A stretch of 64,000 nt of DNA, taken from assembly GCF_013393945.1 (NCBI RefSeq), contig NZ_CP040297.1, positions 6,701,103-6,765,102 on the forward strand. The letters are read 5' to 3'. The stretch's first letter is position 1. Every line of letters begins with the position of its first letter. This document shows, one piece after another, positions 51,117-59,615 of this stretch. The notes beneath the pieces were generated by a model. That model ran no database searches, had not been told where the DNA came from, and saw only the letters and a program-made list of their open reading frames with translations. A program made the translations under genes and the position numbers. The DNA comes from Nostoc sp. TCL26-01 (GTDB lineage: Bacteria > Cyanobacteriota > Cyanobacteriia > Cyanobacteriales > Nostocaceae).

Positions 51117-51638
51117 CTAATTTATTTCCATATAACTGCTGTGCGGCCATTGTCCACCCAACAGCGCATAAATTTCTACGGGTTTGGCAGAAATGGTGAT
51201 ACCCAGTTCGTAAGATTTCCCTGTGAACGCAGCAAAGCGTCTGACGGCTTCATCATAATAGCGGCTACTACGGTACTTTTTATTAGTCAAGTCAATAGCA
51301 AACAATCCATAAAAGTAACGGGGAATACTTTGGATTGTTTCGACGAGTTGACCCAGGTTTCTCGCTAAAATGGCATTGCGGGGAACTTCTGCACCCCAGG
51401 CTGTATCTAGCGCCCAGGATGCACAAGTCAGATGAGAACCACCGCAGATCCCACAAATACGCGGTGTGACAATTAAGCCGGCTTGGGGATCTTTACCGCG
51501 TAAGATGATTTCAAATCCGCGAAACAGTTCGGCGTGTGTCCAGGCGTTAATTACCTGCCCATCTTCAATATCTACCCGCACATCCAAATCCCCCTCGACT
51601 CTACCAACGGGGGAAATATCTAATGTTTTAATTGTCAT
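51117..51638 (-). CDS. hupL: Uptake hydrogenase large subunit, N-terminal part
   Basis: Start ATG at 51636-51638 behind a GGAGAGGAGA ribosome binding site. Residues 1-170 are native, up to PHSSYM encoded in the repeat at 51128-51143; in unexcised DNA the frame then adds three foreign residues (EIN) and stops at 51117. The first Ni-ligand pair is in RICGICGGSHLTC. After excision it joins 43536 and downstream. Partner of HupS in oxidising H2 from nitrogenase; the electrons feed the respiratory or photosynthetic chain in heterocysts. Confidence 0.95.
   Translation of the reverse strand: MTIKTLDISPVGRVEGDLDVRVDIEDGQVINAWTHAELFRGFEIILRGKDPQAGLIVTPRICGICGGSHLTCASWALDTAWGAEVPRNAILARNLGQLVETIQSIPRYFYGLFAIDLTNKKYRSSRYYDEAVRRFAAFTGKSYELGITISAKPVEIYALLGGQWPHSSYMEIN
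51128..51143. repeat. hupL element attachment repeat, hupS side
   Basis: CCATATAACTGCTGTG, whose complement CACAGCAGTTATATGG is the known hupL recombination core of Nostoc PCC 7120. See the partner at 43537-43552. Confidence 0.95.
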
Positions 51639-51723
51639 TCTCCTCTCCTGTTTTCATGATTTTTAGTAGTGGTGAAGTGCTAACAGTTGAGGCAGTTGCG
51701 GTGAATATTACTTCAGATGTCGT

Positions 51724-52296
51724 TTACTTTTGTTGCAAATGCTTGTATCCAAGTACACCCATTATATCGCCTGGATGGTTCGAGAAGATTGGTTCCGTAC
51801 TCCATTGTTGTGATACTCTAATAACTTCTGGCATTCGTACCCATACGTCTCTAGCTTTCCAGTTGAGGAAACTTTCGGCTTCTGTAACTTCTCCAAAACT
51901 ACGAAATAGATCGTCTCCATCGTACTTTGCAAATGATCTGAGCAGAACGCCATTTCGTGCGAGTATCCAATGAGTATAGTGGCAGTACTCTTCCCAACGG
52001 ATACCGTAGCACGTCATATCTTCGTAAGCGGCAAAAGACTGCGCTTCACCAAACTTTTGGCTTAATTCAGTTACTACTTGCTGCATCGTATTCAGATATT
52101 CTTTATAACCTCCCCTTCGGTTCCACTGATGAATGATAATTATCCAATCATGTTGAGCAGAAAACACGAAAGTATTAGTTTTATCCTCGAAATCACCAAA
52201 CCTTCCTTGATGAATATTCTCTAACTCTAAAGCATTGACAACCGCATTAACATCTGAGCTTTTGATTGTTATCCAGGCAAGCTCCGTCACATCCAT
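51724..52296 (-). CDS. Unknown protein encoded between hupS and hupL
   Basis: 190 residues, not recognised. A strong ribosome binding site (AAGGAGATAATAG before the ATG) supports that it is real. The sequence has many aromatics (WIIIIHQWNRRGGY, CHYTHWILARN) and a GDDLFRSFGEV segment reminiscent of small single-domain bacterial immunity or regulator folds, but no family is claimed. It lies 147 bases after hupS and 85 bases before hupL, on the same strand. hupS and hupL are usually adjacent and co-transcribed with a short gap, so this is an insertion in the operon. Confidence 0.7.
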   Translation of the reverse strand: MDVTELAWITIKSSDVNAVVNALELENIHQGRFGDFEDKTNTFVFSAQHDWIIIIHQWNRRGGYKEYLNTMQQVVTELSQKFGEAQSFAAYEDMTCYGIRWEEYCHYTHWILARNGVLLRSFAKYDGDDLFRSFGEVTEAESFLNWKARDVWVRMPEVIRVSQQWSTEPIFSNHPGDIMGVLGYKHLQQK

Positions 52297-52443
52297 CTAT
52301 TATCTCCTTTGTGGCTTCACTATAGTACATTTAACTAATGCGTAGTTTGCTCACAAAATAACATACATGACTTAATCTTGCACTGAGATAAACAGTCTCA
52401 AAACACCGCCTCAACTGATCAACTAAAGCACTGTAATTAATGA

Positions 52444-53406
<963 letters not shown>

Positions 53407-54074
53407 TGGCTATGTGTGTATTTTTGATTTAGTGACGATGCAGGTGTTGACGCTTGTAGGGTTGCACCTGTTTTGTAAAAATCATGACTTACGCAGCTAA
53501 CAGACCAACACGGACGAGGGTAGTCAATTGTCAATATTCAAAATCAAGGTGTGTGAATTTGAGACTATTGATAGGTGACAAAAAACCAGGAAAACCCTTG
53601 GGAATACGTCAGTTTTGCAAGGTTTACTTTTCATAATAGAGTATTTTTTACTCAATCAAATTTTATTAAATAAAAATTAATCTTTAAGCAAAATAAAATT
53701 TAAATCATGATGACTTTAAAGATGGGAGTCTTATACCAATTCAAAATTCAAAATTAAGAATCCGGACAGGACAAGGTTTTGGGGATGTGTATCTGTCGTA
53801 TTCTTTATTTAAATTCGTCTTAGCTGTAGCCTAGCATGAACTAGTATTGAGTGACGAAAAGCACTAATTTTATTCTCTAACCCTTAGCTTCTAGCTCTTG
53901 CTCCTATCTTAAACTATTGAGATAACTGCATAAATTCTGATCTTATATGCGATAAGTTAACAAGGCCGGAGATAGAAACAATCTATTTCAGACTTTGTTG
54001 GTGTTTGGCAATACCCGATAGAGGGTTTGTAGAATTTTAAGTTGATGGCAAATATTTAACTAGGTTGGTGCGAT
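53407..54074. other. hupS upstream region
   Basis: Contains the hupS promoter and a decayed copy of the R-GGACTTACGCA element (from about 53485, ATGACTTACGCA, to about 53612, with AGGGTAGTCAATTGTCAATA and GACAAAAAACCAGGAAAA inside). The rest is AT-rich without a gene. Confidence 0.55.
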
Positions 54075-54290
54075 ATGAATCAAGATTTTCCGATCAGGCA
54101 AATCAAACTTGAGTTGGAACCAAATGAAGCTAAAATCCTGGAAGATTATTGTAATCAGACGGGTTTAACACAAATTGATGTGATTAAACAGTTGATTCAC
54201 CAGTTGCCTTATGATCCAAATTACTCTTCAGGGGATTTAGGGGTAGACCAGTTTTATGGTGTCCAGCTTTCCTCCCTATTATCTTCGTGA
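54075..54290 (+). CDS. Small ribbon-helix-helix-like protein A
   Basis: 71 residues: IRQIKLELEPNEAKILEDYCNQTGLTQIDVIKQLIHQL has the strand then two helices of a CopG/MetJ-type ribbon-helix-helix domain. It may be a small DNA-binding protein or orphan antitoxin. It converges with, and overlaps by 37 bases, the homologous gene on the other strand. Confidence 0.65.
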   Translation: MNQDFPIRQIKLELEPNEAKILEDYCNQTGLTQIDVIKQLIHQLPYDPNYSSGDLGVDQFYGVQLSSLLSS

Positions 54291-54448
54291 ACCGTTAGTT
54301 GAAAATTATTTGTCTCTAGAGAACGAATTAATTCCCGAATGACATCCGTGGCCGGCCTTCCCGTTTTTTGACAGTACTGTTCAAGTTTTTCTAACTCGTT
54401 AGATGCCAGATTTAACGTTATTCGCTTCACAGCCCATTTTTTGTTCAT
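54254..54448 (-). CDS. Small ribbon-helix-helix-like protein B
   Basis: 64 residues: VKRITLNLASNELEKLEQYCQKTGRPATDVIRELIRSL aligns closely with protein A at 54075 (RQIKLELEPNEAKILEDYCNQTG), so the pair is paralogous but inverted. 3' ends overlap, which makes them mutually antisense. Confidence 0.65.
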   Translation of the reverse strand: MNKKWAVKRITLNLASNELEKLEQYCQKTGRPATDVIRELIRSLETNNFQLTVHEDNREESWTP

Positions 54449-55355
54449 GACTTACACAAAATTACTATCGATAAAATGTATTAATTACATTCAACTGCCA
54501 GTAACTTAATTCCGTAAATTAGGAAATCTACATGGCATTTAATCTATACTCATATATTTTGGGTAAATGTCAATATCTTTGGATAACTAAGCATAAATAA
54601 AGACAAACCACCAGGGGAATTATGCTGCTAATTTTCTCTCATATTATACAAATTTTTTATGAATTTATGAGAACAATCATGAGTATTCCTAAAAGTTAGT
54701 TATCAATCAGTGGTAATTAATAATTCTGTCCATTCCCCACTGATAAATCTAATGAGTTAGAACTTACGCACTCAACCAATAAACCATAAATGAGGGTGGT
54801 CAATAGTCCATGGTGAGATCGTGCGTTCCTGAGCCACCCCCGTGGGCGGGTTTCCCGCGCCACTTGCTACAACGGGGGAAAAATACGCAACGCACTGGCT
54901 TGACTTGAGGGAGTGGCGTATCGCCTTGCGTCGGAAAGCAACTATCGTTAGCGACGTTCGCGTAGCGTCTCTCCTTGGGAGAAGGAGCGTCACCCGAAGG
55001 GTCAATGGTCAAAATTAAGTTTTTTGGACTATTGACTATTGACCATTGACAAAAAGTGCGGAAAATCAGTGACACTGCGTAAGTCCTGTGAGTATTGAAA
55101 GCAGATACTCATATTGGCAATTACCCCATAGATTTTAGAATCAGGGTGTTTTATATTAAAAAGTTGATTGATTCGAGCAGCTGGATAATGATCAATTACT
55201 GGCTAATTTTCCAGTCCCGATCTTCGAGTACATAGGGGAATTCCGCTTCAATATCTTAAAGCCTGCGTAAATTGGTATAGCCCGGAAATTAGAGGCGAGA
55301 ATCTCTTCAATCTCTGATGGGCGTTGAAAAACTTAATTTCCCTAACAGTTAGGGT
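54449..55355. other. Intergenic region with a miniature element
   Basis: AT-rich stretch (54449-54758), the repeat at 54759-55087, then 270 bases leading to the TPR gene. No gene seen. Confidence 0.55.
54759..55087. repeat. Miniature element R-GGACTTACGCA, copy 2
   Basis: Ends AGAACTTACGCA and TGCGTAAGTCCT; the 44 bases after the left end match copy 1 at 10422. A GC-rich block (GGCGGGTTTCCCGCGCC, and CGTTCGCGTAGCG palindromes) of about 180 bases is inserted in its middle, absent from copy 1, so this copy also carries a secondary insertion. Confidence 0.8.
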
Positions 55356-56348
55356 ATGGTAATTATGACACCCAGCATGACAGATTCGGCAGTTAAGGCA
55401 GCGATCGCCGCCATTGCATCGGAGTCAGCCACGACAGCAGAAAAAATCCAGATGCTGATTGAGATGGCACAAGGTTTTCAAAAGAAGCCGAAAACCTCCC
55501 AGGACTTAAGGAATGCAGTTTCTTTATACTACCGGGCATATGAATTGTCTGGGGATGAGTATCTGTTGTTCAAAGCCCGCGCCCAAATTGGTATGGCTGG
55601 GGCATTACAGATGATTCCCGATGGGGGGACTGACTTACTTTTGCAAGCCAAGGCAGGTTATGAGGAGGCGTTGCCGATTTTGCAAAAACTCGCCTCACCC
55701 CTAGAAGTGGCAGAAGCACAGATGAATTTTGGACTAGTGTTGCAATCATTAGTACCGTTGCATCTGGCACGGGTCAACGATAGTATCCAAGCTTATCACG
55801 AAGCTTTGCAAGGGTTTACTTGGGAAGATTACCCACAAGAGTACGCGATTTTATATAACAATATTGCGATCGCTTACCTATCTCTACCCATGACTTCAGA
55901 ACAGGAATATTTACGTCAGGGGTTAGCAGTACAATCATTTGCCACTGCGCTTAAGCATATTAATTTGATTGATCATCCCAGAGAATATGCTATGTTGCAA
56001 AACAACTTGGGTAACGCTTTGCAGTATTTAGTCAGTTCTCATCCTGTGGAGAATAATTTACAAGCGATCGCTGCTTATAACGAATCCTTGAAAGTGCGTA
56101 ATTCCCAAGATACACCCTTAGAGTACGCCAACACAATTTCTAATAAAGCCAACGCCTTATTCAATCTACCAGACGACCCAGAAAAACCAGAATCGGGAAA
56201 CTATAATCATCTCTTACAAGCACAGGCTTACTATCAAGAAGCTTGGGAAATTTTCACACAACATCAACAATTTGACCAAGCAAATGTAGTCTCTCAAGCC
56301 TTGAAAGATGTAGAAAAAGAGATAGAAATTCACCCAAATAATTGCTAA
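55356..56348 (+). CDS. TPR-like protein at the head of the hyp cluster
   Basis: 330 residues of helical repeats: SLYYRAYELSGDEYLLFKARAQIGMAGAL, LEVAEAQMNFGLVLQSLVPLH, PQEYAILYNNIAIAYLSLP and PREYAMLQNNLGNALQYL are tetratricopeptide-like units used for protein binding. It is the first gene of a same-strand series leading to hypF. Genes of this kind occur upstream of hypF in Nostoc PCC 7120 as part of an extended hyp region; a role in HupS assembly has been suggested there. Confidence 0.75.
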   Translation: MVIMTPSMTDSAVKAAIAAIASESATTAEKIQMLIEMAQGFQKKPKTSQDLRNAVSLYYRAYELSGDEYLLFKARAQIGMAGALQMIPDGGTDLLLQAKAGYEEALPILQKLASPLEVAEAQMNFGLVLQSLVPLHLARVNDSIQAYHEALQGFTWEDYPQEYAILYNNIAIAYLSLPMTSEQEYLRQGLAVQSFATALKHINLIDHPREYAMLQNNLGNALQYLVSSHPVENNLQAIAAYNESLKVRNSQDTPLEYANTISNKANALFNLPDDPEKPESGNYNHLLQAQAYYQEAWEIFTQHQQFDQANVVSQALKDVEKEIEIHPNNC

Positions 56349-56478
56349 AAAACACATCTAATTACAATGCTGAAAATTGGGGATAAAACTATATCAATAA
56401 AAATCGATAATAGCTTTTTCCTCTCTACTCAACACTCACCACCACTTAATTTCCAATTACTAAAAAGGAGAACAAAAA

Positions 56479-56745
56479 ATGAGTGAGATTTTCAATAATT
56501 CTCATCTGAATGATTTTCTCAACAACATGGTCAATGGTGACTTAACTTTAGTTACAGAAATATTGTGGTTAGTGATAGCCACAATTATCTCCATGCTTGG
56601 TGGTGCTATTGGCGGCATGATATTAGCAGGAAAAGATATTGGTTATTCTTTATCAGCAACACTAGGAGCATTATTTGCCCCTACTGCGGCAATTATCGCC
56701 ATAGTTTTAGGATTTTTCACCTTAACTTTCTTGAATAATTATTAG
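56479..56745 (+). CDS. Small membrane protein of the extended hyp cluster (1)
   Basis: 88 residues with two membrane helices (LWLVIATIISMLGGAIGGMILA and ATLGALFAPTAAIIAIVLGFFTL). Good ribosome binding site AAAAAGGAGAACAAAAA before ATG. It is followed 8 bases later by another small membrane protein. Function unknown. Confidence 0.7.
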   Translation: MSEIFNNSHLNDFLNNMVNGDLTLVTEILWLVIATIISMLGGAIGGMILAGKDIGYSLSATLGALFAPTAAIIAIVLGFFTLTFLNNY

Positions 56746-56753
56746 GATTGAAG

Positions 56754-56978
56754 ATGTTGGAATTAGGTTGGTTTTCTGCTAAGTTATTTTTTCAAGGTAA
56801 GCTAATACGTAATCCTGGATATTTTATTCGACAAACTACCATTGGTATCAGTGTCGGTTTGTTAGTACTAGTATTACTTGCCCAAGTCGAAATCCCCCTC
56901 TGTTTACCCATAACTTTATCCAGCTTTACCACAGGTATGATTATGCCTTTTCTCTTGAAAGATTTCAAAACCAAGTAA
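56754..56978 (+). CDS. Small membrane protein of the extended hyp cluster (2)
   Basis: 74 residues from the ATG at 56754 (a TTG at 56748 would add two). Two hydrophobic segments (TTIGISVGLLVLVLLAQV and LPITLSSFTTGMIMPFLL). Directly follows its small neighbour. Confidence 0.65.
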   Translation: MLELGWFSAKLFFQGKLIRNPGYFIRQTTIGISVGLLVLVLLAQVEIPLCLPITLSSFTTGMIMPFLLKDFKTK

Positions 56979-56984
56979 TTGAAG

Positions 56985-57165
56985 GGAGTGCTGAGTGAGG
57001 GAGTAGTGAGTGCTGAGTGAGGGAGTAGTGAGTGCTGAGTGCTGTTAGCGGAAGCGGGGCGTTCAGCCCGTGCTGAGTAAGGGAGTGAGGGAGAAGAAGA
57101 AATGCTAATGACTAATGACTATTGACTAATGACTATTGACTATTGACTATTGACCAATGACTAAC
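56985..57165. repeat. STRR heptamers between hyp-cluster genes
   Basis: Repeats of GAGTGCTGAGTGAGGGAGTA and then TGACTAATGACTATTGAC type fill the spacer before the NifU-Rieske gene, ending 5 bases before its start codon. Confidence 0.85.
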
Positions 57166-57170
57166 AACTA

Positions 57171-58010
57171 ATGACAAACCTTGAAGAATACATTCGAGAA
57201 ATAGACAGATTTGAAGCTATTGTATCTGAGTGGGACGAAAGCCAAAGGTGTGTGGTTGTTGGACTAAAAACAGCAATTGAGGCTTTGCATAAAGCTGCGT
57301 TGACTAATTTAATTAAAAGTGTCAAACAAGAGTCAATCTCAGCTTTGCGTCAAGCTGTTGATGATGAAATTGTGTATGCAGTTTTGCTATATCACGATTT
57401 AGTCAAACCACCACAACCACCAATTTTACAACGGATTCAAACTGCCCTTGATGAAGTGCGTCCAGGTTTAAAAAGCCACAATGGAGATGTAGAATTCGTT
57501 GCTTACAAACCACCGGATATAGTAGAAGTGAGATTAATCGGCACTTGTAGTAGTTGTCCAGCTTCTACCTTGACTTTATCTCACGGGGTAGAACAAGCAA
57601 TCAAAAAATACTGTCCAGAAATTACTACAGTCAATGCAGTTAATGATCACTCTAGTGCTGAAACAGTTAACACTAGTTTTACTAGTCCATTTTTTAGCCC
57701 AAAAGCTACTGTTTGGGTAAAAGTAGCAACTGTTGAACAAATACCCAATTCTGATATTTTGACAGTCAATATTGCTAGACACTCACTAATTTTGTCACGT
57801 GATGGGGGAAATATTACCTGTTACAAAAATACTTGTTCACACCTAGCAACACCTTTAGATATTGGTCAAGTAAAAAATGGGATAATTACTTGTCCTGCAC
57901 ACGAATTTCAGTATAGTTTAGCAACTGGGGAATGTTTGACTGTACCAGGTATGTCTCTTCAGTCCTATCCAGTCAAAGTTAGAGACAACCAAGTGTTTGT
58001 GCAGTTGTAA
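57171..58010 (+). CDS. NifU C-terminal domain fused to a Rieske ferredoxin
   Basis: 279 residues. The N-terminal 85 are helical and unrecognised. Residues 90-155 are a NifU-like scaffold (RPGLKSHNGDVEFVAYKPP, CSSCPAST with the CxxC pair). Residues about 185-279 are a Rieske-type [2Fe-2S] domain (NTCSHLATPLDIG and TCPAHEFQYSLATGECL: C-x-H and C-x2-H). A single protein that can build and hold FeS clusters fits a task in loading HupS or the Hyp machinery. Present upstream of hypF in related strains. Confidence 0.88.
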   Translation: MTNLEEYIREIDRFEAIVSEWDESQRCVVVGLKTAIEALHKAALTNLIKSVKQESISALRQAVDDEIVYAVLLYHDLVKPPQPPILQRIQTALDEVRPGLKSHNGDVEFVAYKPPDIVEVRLIGTCSSCPASTLTLSHGVEQAIKKYCPEITTVNAVNDHSSAETVNTSFTSPFFSPKATVWVKVATVEQIPNSDILTVNIARHSLILSRDGGNITCYKNTCSHLATPLDIGQVKNGIITCPAHEFQYSLATGECLTVPGMSLQSYPVKVRDNQVFVQL

Positions 58011-58135
58011 AACTGATGAAAAATTAATTCAAAATTGCAACTGTCGATACACGATGATGCACGTTGATGCTTTTAAATGATGTCAGCGTGCATTTATGTC
58101 TTTCTGCCATGTCTAGCGTAACTTACAAGTATTAT

Positions 58136-58259
58136 CCTGCATTTCTCACAAAACAGTAGGGGCGGGTTCACAAATATGCTTCAATCATTCACGAATATCT
58201 CGTTAACCCGCCCCTACAGCCTCTGGACTTCGGTTTGATAAATTTCGTGAGAAATCCGG
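58136..58259. repeat. Miniature repeat family R-TTTCTCAC, copy C
   Basis: 124 bp with the same ends as copies at 1754 and 11504. Interior is inverted (TATGCTTCAATCATTCACGA rather than the reverse order) relative to copy A. Confidence 0.8.
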
Positions 58260-58433
58260 ATTAAGGTTTCGTTCTTTAACTCAACATTAATATCCATATT
58301 GAGTTTATGAGATCCATGTTGGGTTGCGCTGCGCTAACCCGAATTCTTATCGTAGAGTGGGTAGTGTTCACAATACCCTTATTAACAAAATACATAATTT
58401 TAGTGAATAAATATTTTTATTGTAATTAAATTT

Positions 58434-59615
58434 GTGTCAGACATAAAAGCGGTAAATTCTCAAAACTTATCTCTATTAACTCCAGAAGCAGAAGTGGTTT
58501 TAGGTAATAAAATCACTTCCCAAGAATTAGTTATTCCCGTAGCGCCAAGTCCGATAACAATGTTTGGCCCTCGTGCTGCTTGCTTGGTATCCGAAACAGG
58601 TTCCTTATGGGTATCAGATACAGGGCATCATCGATTATTAGGATGGCGCAATTTACCTACACAAGATCATCAACCGGCTGATTGGGTAATTGGACAACCA
58701 GACTTTTATCATGAGGGGCAAAATGCAAAAGGTACACCAAAAAGTAATACTGTAAGTGTACCCACAGGGATTTGTGTTTGTGGAGAAGGTTTGGCAATTG
58801 CTGATGCTTGGAATCATCGAGTTTTAATTTGGCACAAGTTACCAGAAGATAGTCATGTTCCCGCAGATTTAGTCTTAGGACAAGCTAATTTCACTGATAA
58901 TGAACACAACCGGGGTAAGCAATTACCTGATGCAAATACAATGCACTGGCCTTATGGAGTTTTCTATCATCAAGGACAGCTATTTGTGGCTGACACAGGT
59001 AATCGACGCTTACTAATTTGGCAGCAATTACCTATAGAAAATGGGCAACCTGCTGATTTAGTTTTAGGACAGCCAGATATGATATCTCGTAATGAGAATG
59101 GTGGCAATTCTCCTACGGCGGCGAGTATGCGATGGTGTCACGATATTGCTGTTTGGAATGGTAATTTAGTTGTCACCGATGCGGGTAATCATCGAGTTAT
59201 GATTTGGCAGGGTATACCAACAGCAAATAATACTCCTTGTGAAGTTGTCTTGGGGCAAAACAGCTTTGATGCGGTGGAAATGAATCAGGGTGTTTATATT
59301 CCTAGTGCTAGTAGCTTGAGTATGCCTTATGGGGTAGGAGTTACTGATGATTGGTTGGTGGTGGCAGATACTGCTAATTCACGGTTGCTAGGATGGAGAA
59401 AGCTGACATCAATATTATCATTACAAGGTGTAGCGGCAGATATATTGATAGGACAAAGTAGTTGCCAATCTAAGAGTGAAAATCGTAATTTTGGCTTACC
59501 AACAAGAGATAGTTTGAATTGGTGTTACGGGGTAAAAATTTGTGGACAGACGGTAGTAATTTCTGATTCTGGTAATAACAGAATTTTGTTGTGGAAATTC
59601 AATTATGGTAACTGA
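58434..59615 (+). CDS. NHL-repeat protein of the hyp cluster
   Basis: 393 residues in five or six repeats of the form DAWNHRVLIWHKLP, DTGNRRLLIWQQLP, DAGNHRVMIWQGIP, DTANSRLLGWRKL, each followed by ADLVLGQ-type loops: an NHL beta-propeller for protein interaction. GTG start at 58434; a strong repeat-borne spacer precedes it. The stop codon overlaps hypF by 11 bases, which ties it to hydrogenase maturation. No signal peptide. Confidence 0.85.
   Translation: MSDIKAVNSQNLSLLTPEAEVVLGNKITSQELVIPVAPSPITMFGPRAACLVSETGSLWVSDTGHHRLLGWRNLPTQDHQPADWVIGQPDFYHEGQNAKGTPKSNTVSVPTGICVCGEGLAIADAWNHRVLIWHKLPEDSHVPADLVLGQANFTDNEHNRGKQLPDANTMHWPYGVFYHQGQLFVADTGNRRLLIWQQLPIENGQPADLVLGQPDMISRNENGGNSPTAASMRWCHDIAVWNGNLVVTDAGNHRVMIWQGIPTANNTPCEVVLGQNSFDAVEMNQGVYIPSASSLSMPYGVGVTDDWLVVADTANSRLLGWRKLTSILSLQGVAADILIGQSSCQSKSENRNFGLPTRDSLNWCYGVKICGQTVVISDSGNNRILLWKFNYGN

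Larger units (their letters stand above)
43537..51127. mobile_element. hupL programmed-excision element (7,591 bp)
   Basis: The DNA between the two 16-bp direct repeats, removed by site-specific recombination in developing heterocysts of related strains so that hupL becomes functional. Contents in order: xisC, AAA ATPase, TOPRIM protein, PIN toxin-antitoxin pair, PD-(D/E)XK-like protein, and on the opposite strand an ATPase/PD-(D/E)XK-like fusion. The element of Nostoc PCC 7120 is larger (about 9.4-10.5 kb as reported), so this is a different cargo or a shorter version. Removal leaves one repeat copy and an intact 531-codon frame. Confidence 0.93.

Noticed and set aside
51036..51368. A 110-codon plus-strand frame crossing the element border
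   Set aside because: Antisense to the hupL N-terminal part; not conserved-looking and would be destroyed by excision.
53407..53700. NtcA-binding site upstream of hupS
   Set aside because: I looked for GTA-N8-TAC near the start and found only a wrongly spaced GTA-N12-TAC, which is not claimed.
54772..55075. Two minus-strand frames of 77 and 91 codons
   Set aside because: Located in the miniature element copy 2 and made of repeat sequence.
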